Shown in pieces: positions 1-5,333 of a stretch of DNA of 6,492 bases. This DNA comes from Elusimicrobiota bacterium (GTDB lineage: Bacteria; CG03; SLGR01; PWQF01): the NCBI GenBank assembly GCA_003558145.1, contig PWMP01000128.1, positions 1 through 6,492 on the forward strand. Reading direction: 5' to 3'. The translations under genes and the position numbers were made by a program. The notes below the pieces were generated by a model. The model did not search any database, had not been told where the DNA came from, and saw only the letters and a list, made by a program, of their open reading frames with translations. Numbering within the stretch: position 1 is the first letter of the stretch; the number at the start of each line of letters is the position of its first letter.

Positions 1-1630
1 TTTCATAGTCGTTATCAAGCTGAAGCCTGATGCTGTAATGAAACGGGTTGTAGCTCTGTATTACTACTTCACCCCTGCTTCCTCTTCTGCCGCTGCGGCC
101 GGAAACCTGTTTAAGCAGGGCGTAATTTTTTTCGGAAGCGCGAAAATCCGGCAAGAAAAGAAGAGAATCAGCATCCAGCACTCCTACAAGGCCGACTTCG
201 GGAAAATCCCAGCCCATTGCAATCAGAACAGTACCTACAAGTATATCCGTTTTTCCGGATACAAAAGAATCGTATATTTTGGATGCCTGTCCCTTTTTAC
301 GGGTTGTATCCGCATCCATCCGGGCAATTTTAACTTCAGGAAAAAATTTTCCGAGCGCTTTTTCAACCCTCTGTGTTCCGAAACCCCTGTACTTCAGCAA
401 AGTACCGCCGCAGGAAGAACATTTTTTAACAACGTCAGTACTGTACGAGCATATGTGGCAGTGAAGTTTTTTTTCTTCACCCTGATGCATTGTAAGATTT
501 ATGCTGCACCGGGGACACTTAATATTTTCTCCGCACAAACTGCAAAGTACGGACCCGGAAAACCCCCTGCGATTGACAAAAATCATTAACTGCTTTTTCT
601 GCTTCAGGGTTTTTTCCATTTTATTAATCAAATACCTGGAAAACATCCATCCTTCTTCATTTTTCATATCAACTAAGGTAACTTCGGGTAGATCTTTTCT
701 GTAAATTCTCTCCTTGACTTTAAGATGGACAATTTTTTTTGAAAGAGCTTCACTGTAAGTACTTACCGAAGGGGTTGCGGAAGCCAGTATAAGTTGGGCG
801 TTTTCAATTTTGCACCTGGTGCGGGCTACCCACCTTGCGTCATAATACGGCGACTGGGCCTCTTTGTAAGTGTCATCCTGTTCTTCATCAATAATTATTG
901 CTCCGGGATTTTTAAAGGGAGCAAATACCGCTGAACGCGTTCCTATAAGTATTCCTGAGCGCCCGCTTTTTATGCGCCTTATGATTTCCATCTTGCGGGC
1001 CGGAGTTATACGGCTGTGCCATACGTCGACAAAGGAAGAACCGAACCTGCTGAAAAATATTTCTGTAAGCTGGGCGGTAACGGCTATTTCAGGGACCAGC
1101 AGCATTACCTGGCGTCCCTGCTGTATAAGAAAAGAAATAAGATTCATATATATTTCCGTTTTGCCGCTTGCAGTTACGCCTTCCAGAAGATAGACGGCGC
1201 TTTTATTTTTCTGAATATTGTCTATTATCGGCTCTACAGCTTTTTTCTGGGCCGGAGTCAGAAGAAATCCGGTTTCCGGGGAAATATTTTTTGGAGCGGA
1301 AGAAGTACGCGGGCGCATAGTCGGCTTTATAAAAGGCGGAAGAATCGTACCGAGAACCTCGCCCAGCGGTATAGCATAGCGGCGGCTCATCCGGCGTGCA
1401 AGTTCAAGAAGTTCCGGCGTCAGAAGTACTTCAGAATCTACAACCGAAGATATTTCTTTTAATTTACCCGGAGGGGCTGAGGACTTTTCCGGAAAAGAAA
1501 TTACATAACCTGTCCTGGCGCTTCGGCCGAACGGCGCCTGCACCCTTGCCAGTAAAGGCGTATTTTCAGGACCAAGGTAATGGTATGTACTGAATACGGG
1601 TATGGGAAAGGCAATTTCAAGTATCTTCAA
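1..1630 (-). CDS. priA: Primosomal protein N' (PriA), replication-restart helicase, 3' end cut by window edge
   Basis: PriA recognises stalled or repaired replication forks and reloads the replisome, using a 3'-5' superfamily 2 helicase. I translated the minus strand by hand: 543 codons stay open to the left edge. Seen: N-terminal 3'-DNA-binding domain (about residues 1-100, start KILEIAFPIP), Walker A GVTASGKTE (151-159), motif Ia LLVPEIAVTAQ, GTRSAVFAPF, motif II DEEQ (248-251), motif III ASATPS, VNRRGF, a zinc region with all eight cysteines (363, 366, 372, 375, 391, 394, 404, 407), motif V GTVLIAMGWDFP and motif VI QVSGRSGR (508-515). Only about 30 residues separate the first domain from the helicase core, so the usual winged-helix domain seems absent. 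Motifs II and V differ from the usual DEEH and AKGHDFP. The start is TTG at 1630, giving a TTGA overlap with the udg stop and an N-terminus that fits the family; there is no clear ribosome site. By E. coli length (732 aa), roughly the last 120-130 residues are missing. Family assignment is very secure. Confidence 0.95.
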   Translation of the reverse strand, partial: MKILEIAFPIPVFSTYHYLGPENTPLLARVQAPFGRSARTGYVISFPEKSSAPPGKLKEISSVVDSEVLLTPELLELARRMSRRYAIPLGEVLGTILPPFIKPTMRPRTSSAPKNISPETGFLLTPAQKKAVEPIIDNIQKNKSAVYLLEGVTASGKTEIYMNLISFLIQQGRQVMLLVPEIAVTAQLTEIFFSRFGSSFVDVWHSRITPARKMEIIRRIKSGRSGILIGTRSAVFAPFKNPGAIIIDEEQDDTYKEAQSPYYDARWVARTRCKIENAQLILASATPSVSTYSEALSKKIVHLKVKERIYRKDLPEVTLVDMKNEEGWMFSRYLINKMEKTLKQKKQLMIFVNRRGFSGSVLCSLCGENIKCPRCSINLTMHQGEEKKLHCHICSYSTDVVKKCSSCGGTLLKYRGFGTQRVEKALGKFFPEVKIARMDADTTRKKGQASKIYDSFVSGKTDILVGTVLIAMGWDFPEVGLVGVLDADSLLFLPDFRASEKNYALLKQVSGRSGRRGSRGEVVIQSYNPFHYSIRLQLDNDYE

Positions 1631-2346
1631 AGCAGGGAAAGGATAAGTTTCGTATCTTCGTATACTTCCGCTTTTTTTGAACTGTTCCGCAAAAGATAAG
1701 CAGGGTGATATGTGGGGACTACTTTTACTTTTATCGAGCCGAATTCCCTGTCGTATGCTTTCCCGCGCAGTTTTGTTATTCTCTCGTCCGTCTGAAGTAT
1801 TGTTTTTGCTGAAGGGGACCCCAGCGGGACAATAACTTTAGGTTTTATCAGTTCGGCCTGCTGCTTAAGATACGGTATGCAGCTTTTTACCTCATCTTCG
1901 GAAGGCGGACGGTCGTTGCCTCTTTTCTCAGGGTCTGACGGATCCTTCATAGGATGACATTTTACTATGTTTGCAATGTATACCCGGGAACGCTCGGTCT
2001 TCAGCGCGCCGGATATTATTTTATCAAGAAGCTTTCCGGCGCGACCTACAAATACTCTTCCCATATGATCCTCGGTATAGCCGGGCCCTTCACCTACAAA
2101 CATTATTTCTGCAGAAGGGGAACCTTCGCCGAAACAGGGATTGAGCCGGCTGCTTCCCAGCGGACACCGCTTACATGAGAGAACTTCTTTTTCAAGTTTC
2201 TCAAGTGCGGCCGTTACAGTATCGGATTTTTTCATGTTTTTCTGCCCTTCTAAATTCTTCCGCCGATTGTAAAAAAAACCGCTTTCACCAGTCTCGCGGC
2301 GTTTTTCAAAGTAAACTTTCAATAACTGTTTTTTATCTTCAGACAT
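1627..2346 (-). CDS. udg: Family-4 uracil-DNA glycosylase with [4Fe-4S] cluster
   Basis: Removes uracil from DNA (deaminated cytosine or misincorporated dUMP), starting base-excision repair. Seen in the 239-aa reading: CKRC (Cys58, Cys61) plus Cys130 and Cys156, the expected Fe-S ligand set of family 4; motif A VGEGPGYTED (84-93), followed by GRVFVGRAGKLL; NIVKCHP; a PLG strand; and motif B HPAYLLRN (214-221). The spacing from Cys130 to Cys156 is about ten residues longer than the compact family-4 form, from an insert rich in Pro, Lys and Asp (about 133-146); I recall this longer form from other lineages. Cys71 is an extra cysteine. The first ATG (2346) overlaps the end of coaB by 28 bases but has no clear ribosome site. 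Met38 (2235) has a good one and would still keep every motif, giving 202 aa. The N-terminal 37 residues are charged and mostly helical in character, like the leader seen in many longer homologues, so the start is open. The stop overlaps the priA start. Confidence 0.93.
   Translation of the reverse strand: MSEDKKQLLKVYFEKRRETGESGFFYNRRKNLEGQKNMKKSDTVTAALEKLEKEVLSCKRCPLGSSRLNPCFGEGSPSAEIMFVGEGPGYTEDHMGRVFVGRAGKLLDKIISGALKTERSRVYIANIVKCHPMKDPSDPEKRGNDRPPSEDEVKSCIPYLKQQAELIKPKVIVPLGSPSAKTILQTDERITKLRGKAYDREFGSIKVKVVPTYHPAYLLRNSSKKAEVYEDTKLILSLL
2233..2251 (-). promoter_or_regulatory. Internal ribosome binding site and ATG, alternative udg start
   Basis: On the minus strand AGAAGGG (2251-2245) sits nine bases before an in-frame ATG (2235-2233), which is Met38 of the long udg reading. 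The 2346 ATG lacks such a site. This competes with the longer start; using it would leave an 83-base gap after coaB, unlike most junctions here. Confidence 0.4.
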
Positions 2347-2951
2347 TTTTCTAAAATTATATACGCAGTTTCTGCAAGGGATACATCTTTAAAGAATTCT
2401 GATTCCCCCCTTGAAAGCAGAAGAAAGCTTCTGCTGTCTTTTCCAAAATTTGAAGGTGTATTGGCAATCATAATATCGCAGTTTTTTTCTTTCATCTTTT
2501 CCAGGGCCGCTTCTCTGCTGCAGTCATCTTCAAGAGTAAAGCCGGTTATAACCCTGCCCGCTTTTGTCTCTCCGGCCCATTTAAGTATATCGGGATTGGG
2601 CAGAAGCTTTATTTCGGGGGTGCCTTCTCTTTTCTTAATTTTACCGTCTGCTTTTTCGGGACGGAAATCGCATACCGCGGCGGAGGCAATAAAAATATCA
2701 CACCGGACGAATTCTTTTTTTACGGCTTCAAACATATCGATAGCGCTCACCGTATTTATGCTTTTACCCGGCTTTTCAAGTTTTTCCCCGGTTCCGGAAA
2801 CGATTGTAACCGAAGCGCCTCGTTTTAAAGCTTCGCGGGCAATCGAGTACCCGAGTTTACCGGAAGAAAGATTGGTAAGGAACCTTACGCTGTCCCACAT
2901 CTCCCTGGTGGGCCCTGCTGTTATCAGGATATTAATCCCATCAAGGTTCAT
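2319..2951 (-). CDS. coaB: Phosphopantothenate-cysteine ligase (CoaB), separate or frameshift-joined half of CoaBC
   Basis: Joins cysteine to 4'-phosphopantothenate, normally with CTP activation in bacteria, making phosphopantothenoylcysteine, the substrate of the neighbouring CoaC; a cytosolic step of coenzyme A synthesis. Seen in 210 aa: ILITAGPTRE (8-17), VRFLTNLSSGKLGYSIA (the nucleotide-binding region), AAVCDFRP (91-98), GKIKK (103-107, the conserved lysine region), LLPNPDIL (116-123), GFTLEDD (137-143) and DIMIANT. The usual AAVADxRP has Cys for Ala, a mild change. The ATG overlaps the coaC stop (ATGA). There is no Shine-Dalgarno sequence before it, so translation depends on coupling to coaC or on a -1 frameshift at the A-run 11 bases upstream. 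The domain begins exactly where the CoaB half of a fused CoaBC would, so nothing is missing. It overlaps udg by 28 bases. Confidence 0.95.
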   Translation of the reverse strand: MNLDGINILITAGPTREMWDSVRFLTNLSSGKLGYSIAREALKRGASVTIVSGTGEKLEKPGKSINTVSAIDMFEAVKKEFVRCDIFIASAAVCDFRPEKADGKIKKREGTPEIKLLPNPDILKWAGETKAGRVITGFTLEDDCSREAALEKMKEKNCDIMIANTPSNFGKDSRSFLLLSRGESEFFKDVSLAETAYIILEKCLKIKNSY

Positions 2952-3487
2952 TTTGTACTGCTGTTTTTTAAGTTTTCTGTAATAGTCTCAAGTATATCCT
3001 GCGGTTCGCTCATACGGCCCGGCCCGCTGTCTCCGCAGGCCAGGGGGCCTTTTTCCGGACCTATTATAATAAATCCGCGTTTTTTAAGCTTTTCTATATT
3101 GTCACAGGTAGGAGCCGCTTTCCACATTCCGCTGTGCATGGCCGGACACAAAAAAACCGGCCCCGAAAAATCAAGGATAAAAGAAGTCAGCAGGTTATCC
3201 GCCATACCGGCGGCAACTTTAGCAATGGTATTGGCAGTAGCGGGAGCGACAACTGCAAAATCAGCCCAGGAGGAAAGTGAAATATGACCCGCATAATAAT
3301 CAGAATCAAAGATGGAAGTGTATACGGGGCCTGAAGTCAGGCTTTGAAATGTTAGCGGAGTAATAAACTGTTGGGCTGACCGGCTCATAATGGTCCTGAC
3401 CTGCCATTTTTTCTTTATCATGAGCCTTCCAAGCTCTGCGGATTTATAGGCGGAAACCCCCCCTGTCACTCCAAGGACCGCTTTCAT
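2948..3487 (-). CDS. coaC: Phosphopantothenoylcysteine decarboxylase (CoaC), FMN flavoprotein
   Basis: Decarboxylates phosphopantothenoylcysteine to 4'-phosphopantetheine with FMN, the step after CoaB. Seen in 179 aa: GVTGGVSAYKS (6-16, FMN-binding start), catalytic His68 in GHISL, APATANT (81-87, the PASANT-type motif), the substrate clamp PAMHSGMW (115-122) and the active cysteine in PLACGDSGPGRM (Cys151). In the clamp, the usual PxMNxxMW asparagine is His118; I recall the same change in actinobacterial CoaBC, so activity is not ruled out. The end of the protein, SEPQDILETI, is where a fused CoaBC would run on into its ligase half. The ATG at 3487 follows the rpoZ stop by two bases and has a ribosome site. 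The stop overlaps the coaB ATG by four bases (ATGA), and a run of six A lies just before it. Split genes occur in some bacteria, but the fused form is the common one. Confidence 0.95.
   Translation of the reverse strand: MKAVLGVTGGVSAYKSAELGRLMIKKKWQVRTIMSRSAQQFITPLTFQSLTSGPVYTSIFDSDYYAGHISLSSWADFAVVAPATANTIAKVAAGMADNLLTSFILDFSGPVFLCPAMHSGMWKAAPTCDNIEKLKKRGFIIIGPEKGPLACGDSGPGRMSEPQDILETITENLKNSSTK
2963..2969 (-). other. A_AAA_AAC slippery heptamer at the coaC/coaB junction
   Basis: Read in the coaC frame the codons are TTA AAA AAC, so the seven bases A-AAA-AAC are in the phase needed for a -1 tandem slip. After such a slip the ribosome would read CAG CAG TAC AAA ATG and continue in the coaB frame with no stop, giving a CoaBC fusion of about 389 aa. 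No Shine-Dalgarno-like stimulator lies about ten bases upstream, and the only hairpin I see (GGGAT/ATCCT, 2939-2926) is about 24 bases downstream, farther than usual. Function is therefore unproven. Confidence 0.4.
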
Positions 3488-3489
3488 TT

Positions 3490-3750
3490 TCAGTCCTCTT
3501 TTTTATCCGGTGTTTTTTTCTCGGCTTCCGCTTTCTTTTTTTTCGGGGCAGATGCAGAGCTTTTTTCCTCAGGAATGTCCGTGCCGCTTCCGTTGCTGAG
3601 GGTCTGCTCTAATATATCTTCAATTTTAGGGGGCTCTCCTATTTTCGCGGTCTTTGAAAATTCCTCTTTGTATTTCTTTGTGGCTTTCATTACAAAAAGC
3701 CACTGGTTGTCCACAGTGTCATATATTTTCTTCAAAAGTCCCTCTTTCAT
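3490..3750 (-). CDS. rpoZ: Probable RNA polymerase omega subunit, divergent, with lysine-rich tail
   Basis: Omega helps fold and hold the beta' subunit in RNA polymerase. The 86-aa length is close to E. coli omega (91 aa). Seen: VDNQWLFVMKATKKYKEEF (13-31), which lines up with the omega core 'v-N-R-y/f-lv-AAKRAR', but with Gln-Trp for Arg-Tyr/Phe and TKKYK for AKRAR; a weak match to the later 'A-l-r-E-i' helix at IEDILEQTL. Residues from about 58 onward are a low-complexity tail of Lys, Glu, Ala and Ser, probably disordered. The call leans on position: directly between gmk and coaBC, the common place for rpoZ. It has a strong ribosome site and stops two bases before coaC. Without the context I would call it a small charged protein of unknown role. 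Confidence 0.65.
   Translation of the reverse strand: MKEGLLKKIYDTVDNQWLFVMKATKKYKEEFSKTAKIGEPPKIEDILEQTLSNGSGTDIPEEKSSASAPKKKKAEAEKKTPDKKED
3494..3500 (-). promoter_or_regulatory. Ribosome binding site of coaC
   Basis: AAGAGGA on the minus strand lies within the last codons of rpoZ, six bases before the coaC ATG at 3487. It supports this start and a coupled reading after rpoZ. Confidence 0.65.
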
Positions 3751-3759
3751 ACAATCTTT

Positions 3760-3767
3760 CCCTCCCT
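3760..3767 (-). promoter_or_regulatory. Strong ribosome binding site of rpoZ
   Basis: AGGGAGGG on the minus strand, nine bases before the ATG at 3750. It is the best Shine-Dalgarno sequence in the window and fixes the rpoZ start. Confidence 0.75.
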
Positions 3768-3782
3768 TATTTTAATCTGTTT

Positions 3783-3802
3783 AAGCGGGAGCGCCGCTTT
3801 TT
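3783..3802 (+). terminator. Small hairpin with T-run in the gmk-rpoZ gap, plus-strand orientation
   Basis: Six-base stem AAGCGG (3783-3788) and CCGCTT (3794-3799), loop GAGCG, with the plus strand running into TTTTT (3798-3802). A T-run follows only when read on the plus strand, where no gene ends. On the minus strand, the direction of all genes here, the hairpin is followed by AAACAG and would not be a Rho-independent terminator. It may stop antisense transcription, act as a processing or stabilising hairpin between gmk and rpoZ, or be chance; the stem is short. Confidence 0.3.
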
Positions 3803-3805
3803 CTA

Positions 3806-4414
3806 CTATATCCTTAAGCTTTCAGATATTATTATACTCTTTATTTCCGAAACGGCCTTGTCTATATCGCTGTTTATAACCAGGTAGTCATATTCAGGAG
3901 CTTTTTCCATTTCATCCCTCGCGTTTTGAAGCCTTTTTTCTATCTCTTCGGCTGTTTCGCTTTTTCTATTTTCTATTCTCCTTTTTAATTCTTCCATTGA
4001 AGGAGGCATTACAAACACAAGAACAGCCGCCGGGAATATTTTTTTTATCTGAATTCCGCCCTGAACGTCTATATCAAGAATAACGTATTTGTCCTGTTCA
4101 AGCGCACTGCGGACTAATTCTTTGGAAGTCCCGTAATAGTGGCCGTGGACTTTGGCCCATTCCAGCATTTCACCGGATTGCGCCCTTTGTTTAAAATCTT
4201 CCTTATCAACAAAAACATAATCATATCCGGGCTTCTCGCCGGGGCGCGGCGGACGGCTGGTGATAGACACTGAAAACACCGCCCTTTGAATGTCGTCGAC
4301 TATCATACGGCAGAGAGTTGTCTTTCCCGTACCCGAAGGAGCTGACACAACTGCAACCATGCCTCTGCTTTTATGTTTTTCTAATATTTTATTTATCATA
4401 GGATTGCCGGGCAT
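3806..4414 (-). CDS. gmk: Guanylate kinase
   Basis: Phosphorylates GMP to GDP with ATP; a cytosolic step of guanine nucleotide supply. Seen in 202 aa: P-loop SAPSGTGKTTL (24-34), GMP-binding SITSRPPRPGE, GYDYVFVDKEDF, GEMLEWAKVHGHYYGT, VILDIDVQGG (the Walker B-like strand), FVMPPSMEELKRRI in the lid region, and a C-terminal YDYLVINSDID. All the expected blocks are present and length is normal. The first ATG (4414) gives about 15 residues more before the P-loop strand than short homologues; Met6 and Met19 are other possible starts, but none has a good ribosome site (AGAGG before Met19 is only one base away). A promoter-like sequence ends about ten bases before the 4414 ATG, so the mRNA could be leaderless. 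Stop TAG, then 55 bases to rpoZ. Confidence 0.96.
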   Translation of the reverse strand: MPGNPMINKILEKHKSRGMVAVVSAPSGTGKTTLCRMIVDDIQRAVFSVSITSRPPRPGEKPGYDYVFVDKEDFKQRAQSGEMLEWAKVHGHYYGTSKELVRSALEQDKYVILDIDVQGGIQIKKIFPAAVLVFVMPPSMEELKRRIENRKSETAEEIEKRLQNARDEMEKAPEYDYLVINSDIDKAVSEIKSIIISESLRI

Positions 4415-4424
4415 ATTAAATTAT

Positions 4425-4453
4425 ATTGTATCTAATTTATTTTTTCTTTTCAA
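4425..4453 (-). promoter_or_regulatory. Predicted sigma-70-type promoter for gmk and downstream genes
   Basis: On the minus strand TTGAAA (4453-4448), a 17-base spacer, then TACAAT (4430-4425): each box matches the consensus at five of six bases, with ideal spacing. A second possible -10, TATAAT, begins two bases after TACAAT starts to end (4423-4418) but is too far from TTGAAA. The -35 lies in the last codons of rluD. Expected transcription start is near 4418-4416, within a few bases of the gmk ATG at 4414. The stretch is AT-rich, which raises the chance of a false match. Confidence 0.5.
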
Positions 4454-5333
4454 TTCGCAGCTTTTCAATCATCTCCATAAAATCATCAGGAAGAGGTGCT
4501 GAAAACTGTACTTTCTTCTTTGTTCCGGGGTGTGTAAAAGCTATGCGCCTTGCGTGAAGAAGCTGACGCGGTGCGCGGTTCTTAGAAGAAGAGTACTTTG
4601 CGTCACCCAGGACGGGATGCCCGTAATACGCCAGGTGAACTCTTATCTGGTGAGTTCTTCCCGTCAATGGATAAGCCTCAATCAAAGCAGTATCTTCAAA
4701 CCTTTCAATGACCTTGAAGCGGGTTACCGATTTTCTGGCCCTGACCCAGCCCACTTTCATTTTGGTGCGGTCCCGGGACGCTCTTTTTATAGGGGCCCCT
4801 ATCTCTCCGTAATCTTCCCTGATACTGCCTTCGGCAACGGCATTGTATATTTTGCTTATCCGGCGGTTTTTAAACTGATTCTGTAAATCCATCGCCGCCT
4901 CATCGTTAAGCGCAGCGATAATAACACCGGAAGTATCTTTATCAAGACGGTGAACCAGCCGGGGCGAATCATATTCAGCCTCCAACGCATTTAAAAGCGT
5001 TACCTGCTTTACCGAGGGCGCAGGGTGAACTACAAGGCCCGGAGGTTTATTTAAAACGGCTATATCACTATCGCGGTATATAGTTTCATACTTTATTTTT
5101 TCCGCAGGGACTTGCGGGATTTTTCTGTTCCGGGGTTCGGGAATGGTGAATTCTATAATCTGCCCGCTTTCAATACCGTAGTGAGCGCGGCGCGGCCGGC
5201 CTTCCACCTCTACCAAGTCTTTTTCTATAAGTTTTTTAACTGAGGTCCTTGATATATTAAGTTTCGCTGCCAGAAACTTATCCAGTCTTTGCGAAGCATC
5301 GGCAGGACTAACCTTTAATGTTTTTTTCTTCAC
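4437..5333 (-). CDS. rluD: 23S rRNA pseudouridine synthase, RluA/RluD family
   Basis: Converts specific uridines in RNA to pseudouridine; RluD of E. coli modifies helix 69 of 23S rRNA. Seen in 298 aa: an N-terminal S4 RNA-binding domain (about 12-65, SQRLDKFLAAKL and SRTSVKKLIEKDLVEVEG), then the catalytic domain with LNKPPGLVVHPA (94-105), the catalytic motif HRLDKDTSG (128-136, Asp131), KIYNAVAEG, LTGRTHQIRVHLAYYGHPVLGD and a final LLHARRIAFTHP. Length and domain order match RluD rather than the shorter RluA or RluB types, but the exact target base cannot be read from sequence. The start is GTG at 5333; an in-frame stop lies three codons upstream and no other start is near, so it overlaps the end of lgt by 26 bases. 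No clear ribosome site, suggesting coupling to lgt. Confidence 0.92.
   Translation of the reverse strand: MKKKTLKVSPADASQRLDKFLAAKLNISRTSVKKLIEKDLVEVEGRPRRAHYGIESGQIIEFTIPEPRNRKIPQVPAEKIKYETIYRDSDIAVLNKPPGLVVHPAPSVKQVTLLNALEAEYDSPRLVHRLDKDTSGVIIAALNDEAAMDLQNQFKNRRISKIYNAVAEGSIREDYGEIGAPIKRASRDRTKMKVGWVRARKSVTRFKVIERFEDTALIEAYPLTGRTHQIRVHLAYYGHPVLGDAKYSSSKNRAPRQLLHARRIAFTHPGTKKKVQFSAPLPDDFMEMIEKLRIEKKK

Noticed and set aside
38..589. 183-codon open frame on the plus strand
   Set aside because: It lies antisense to the priA zinc and helicase C-terminal region, whose minus-strand translation matches PriA throughout; the plus-strand protein is low in complexity with no family features.
1016..1462. 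148-codon open frame on the plus strand
   Set aside because: Antisense to the PriA N-terminal and Walker A region; composition is rich in Arg, Tyr and Phe, as expected of a shadow frame.
1..1630. priA as a pseudogene, since no complete frame is bounded here
   Set aside because: A full hand translation gives 543 codons without a stop and all helicase and zinc motifs in order; it is simply cut by the window edge.
2461..2982. 173-codon open frame on the plus strand
   Set aside because: Antisense to coaB across nearly its full length; no ribosome site or recognisable motif.
3751..3805. Promoter directly before rpoZ
   Set aside because: A TAAAAT sequence is present, but I found no -35-like box at a suitable distance; read-through from gmk is simpler.
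5318..5333. Second A_AAA_AAC heptamer in phase near the end of lgt (GAA AAA AAC)
   Set aside because: A -1 slip here reaches a TAA after one codon, and rluD is in the +1 frame, so it could not join the two genes. It shows that such A-runs also arise by chance in Glu-Lys-Asn codons here, which tempers the coaC/coaB finding.
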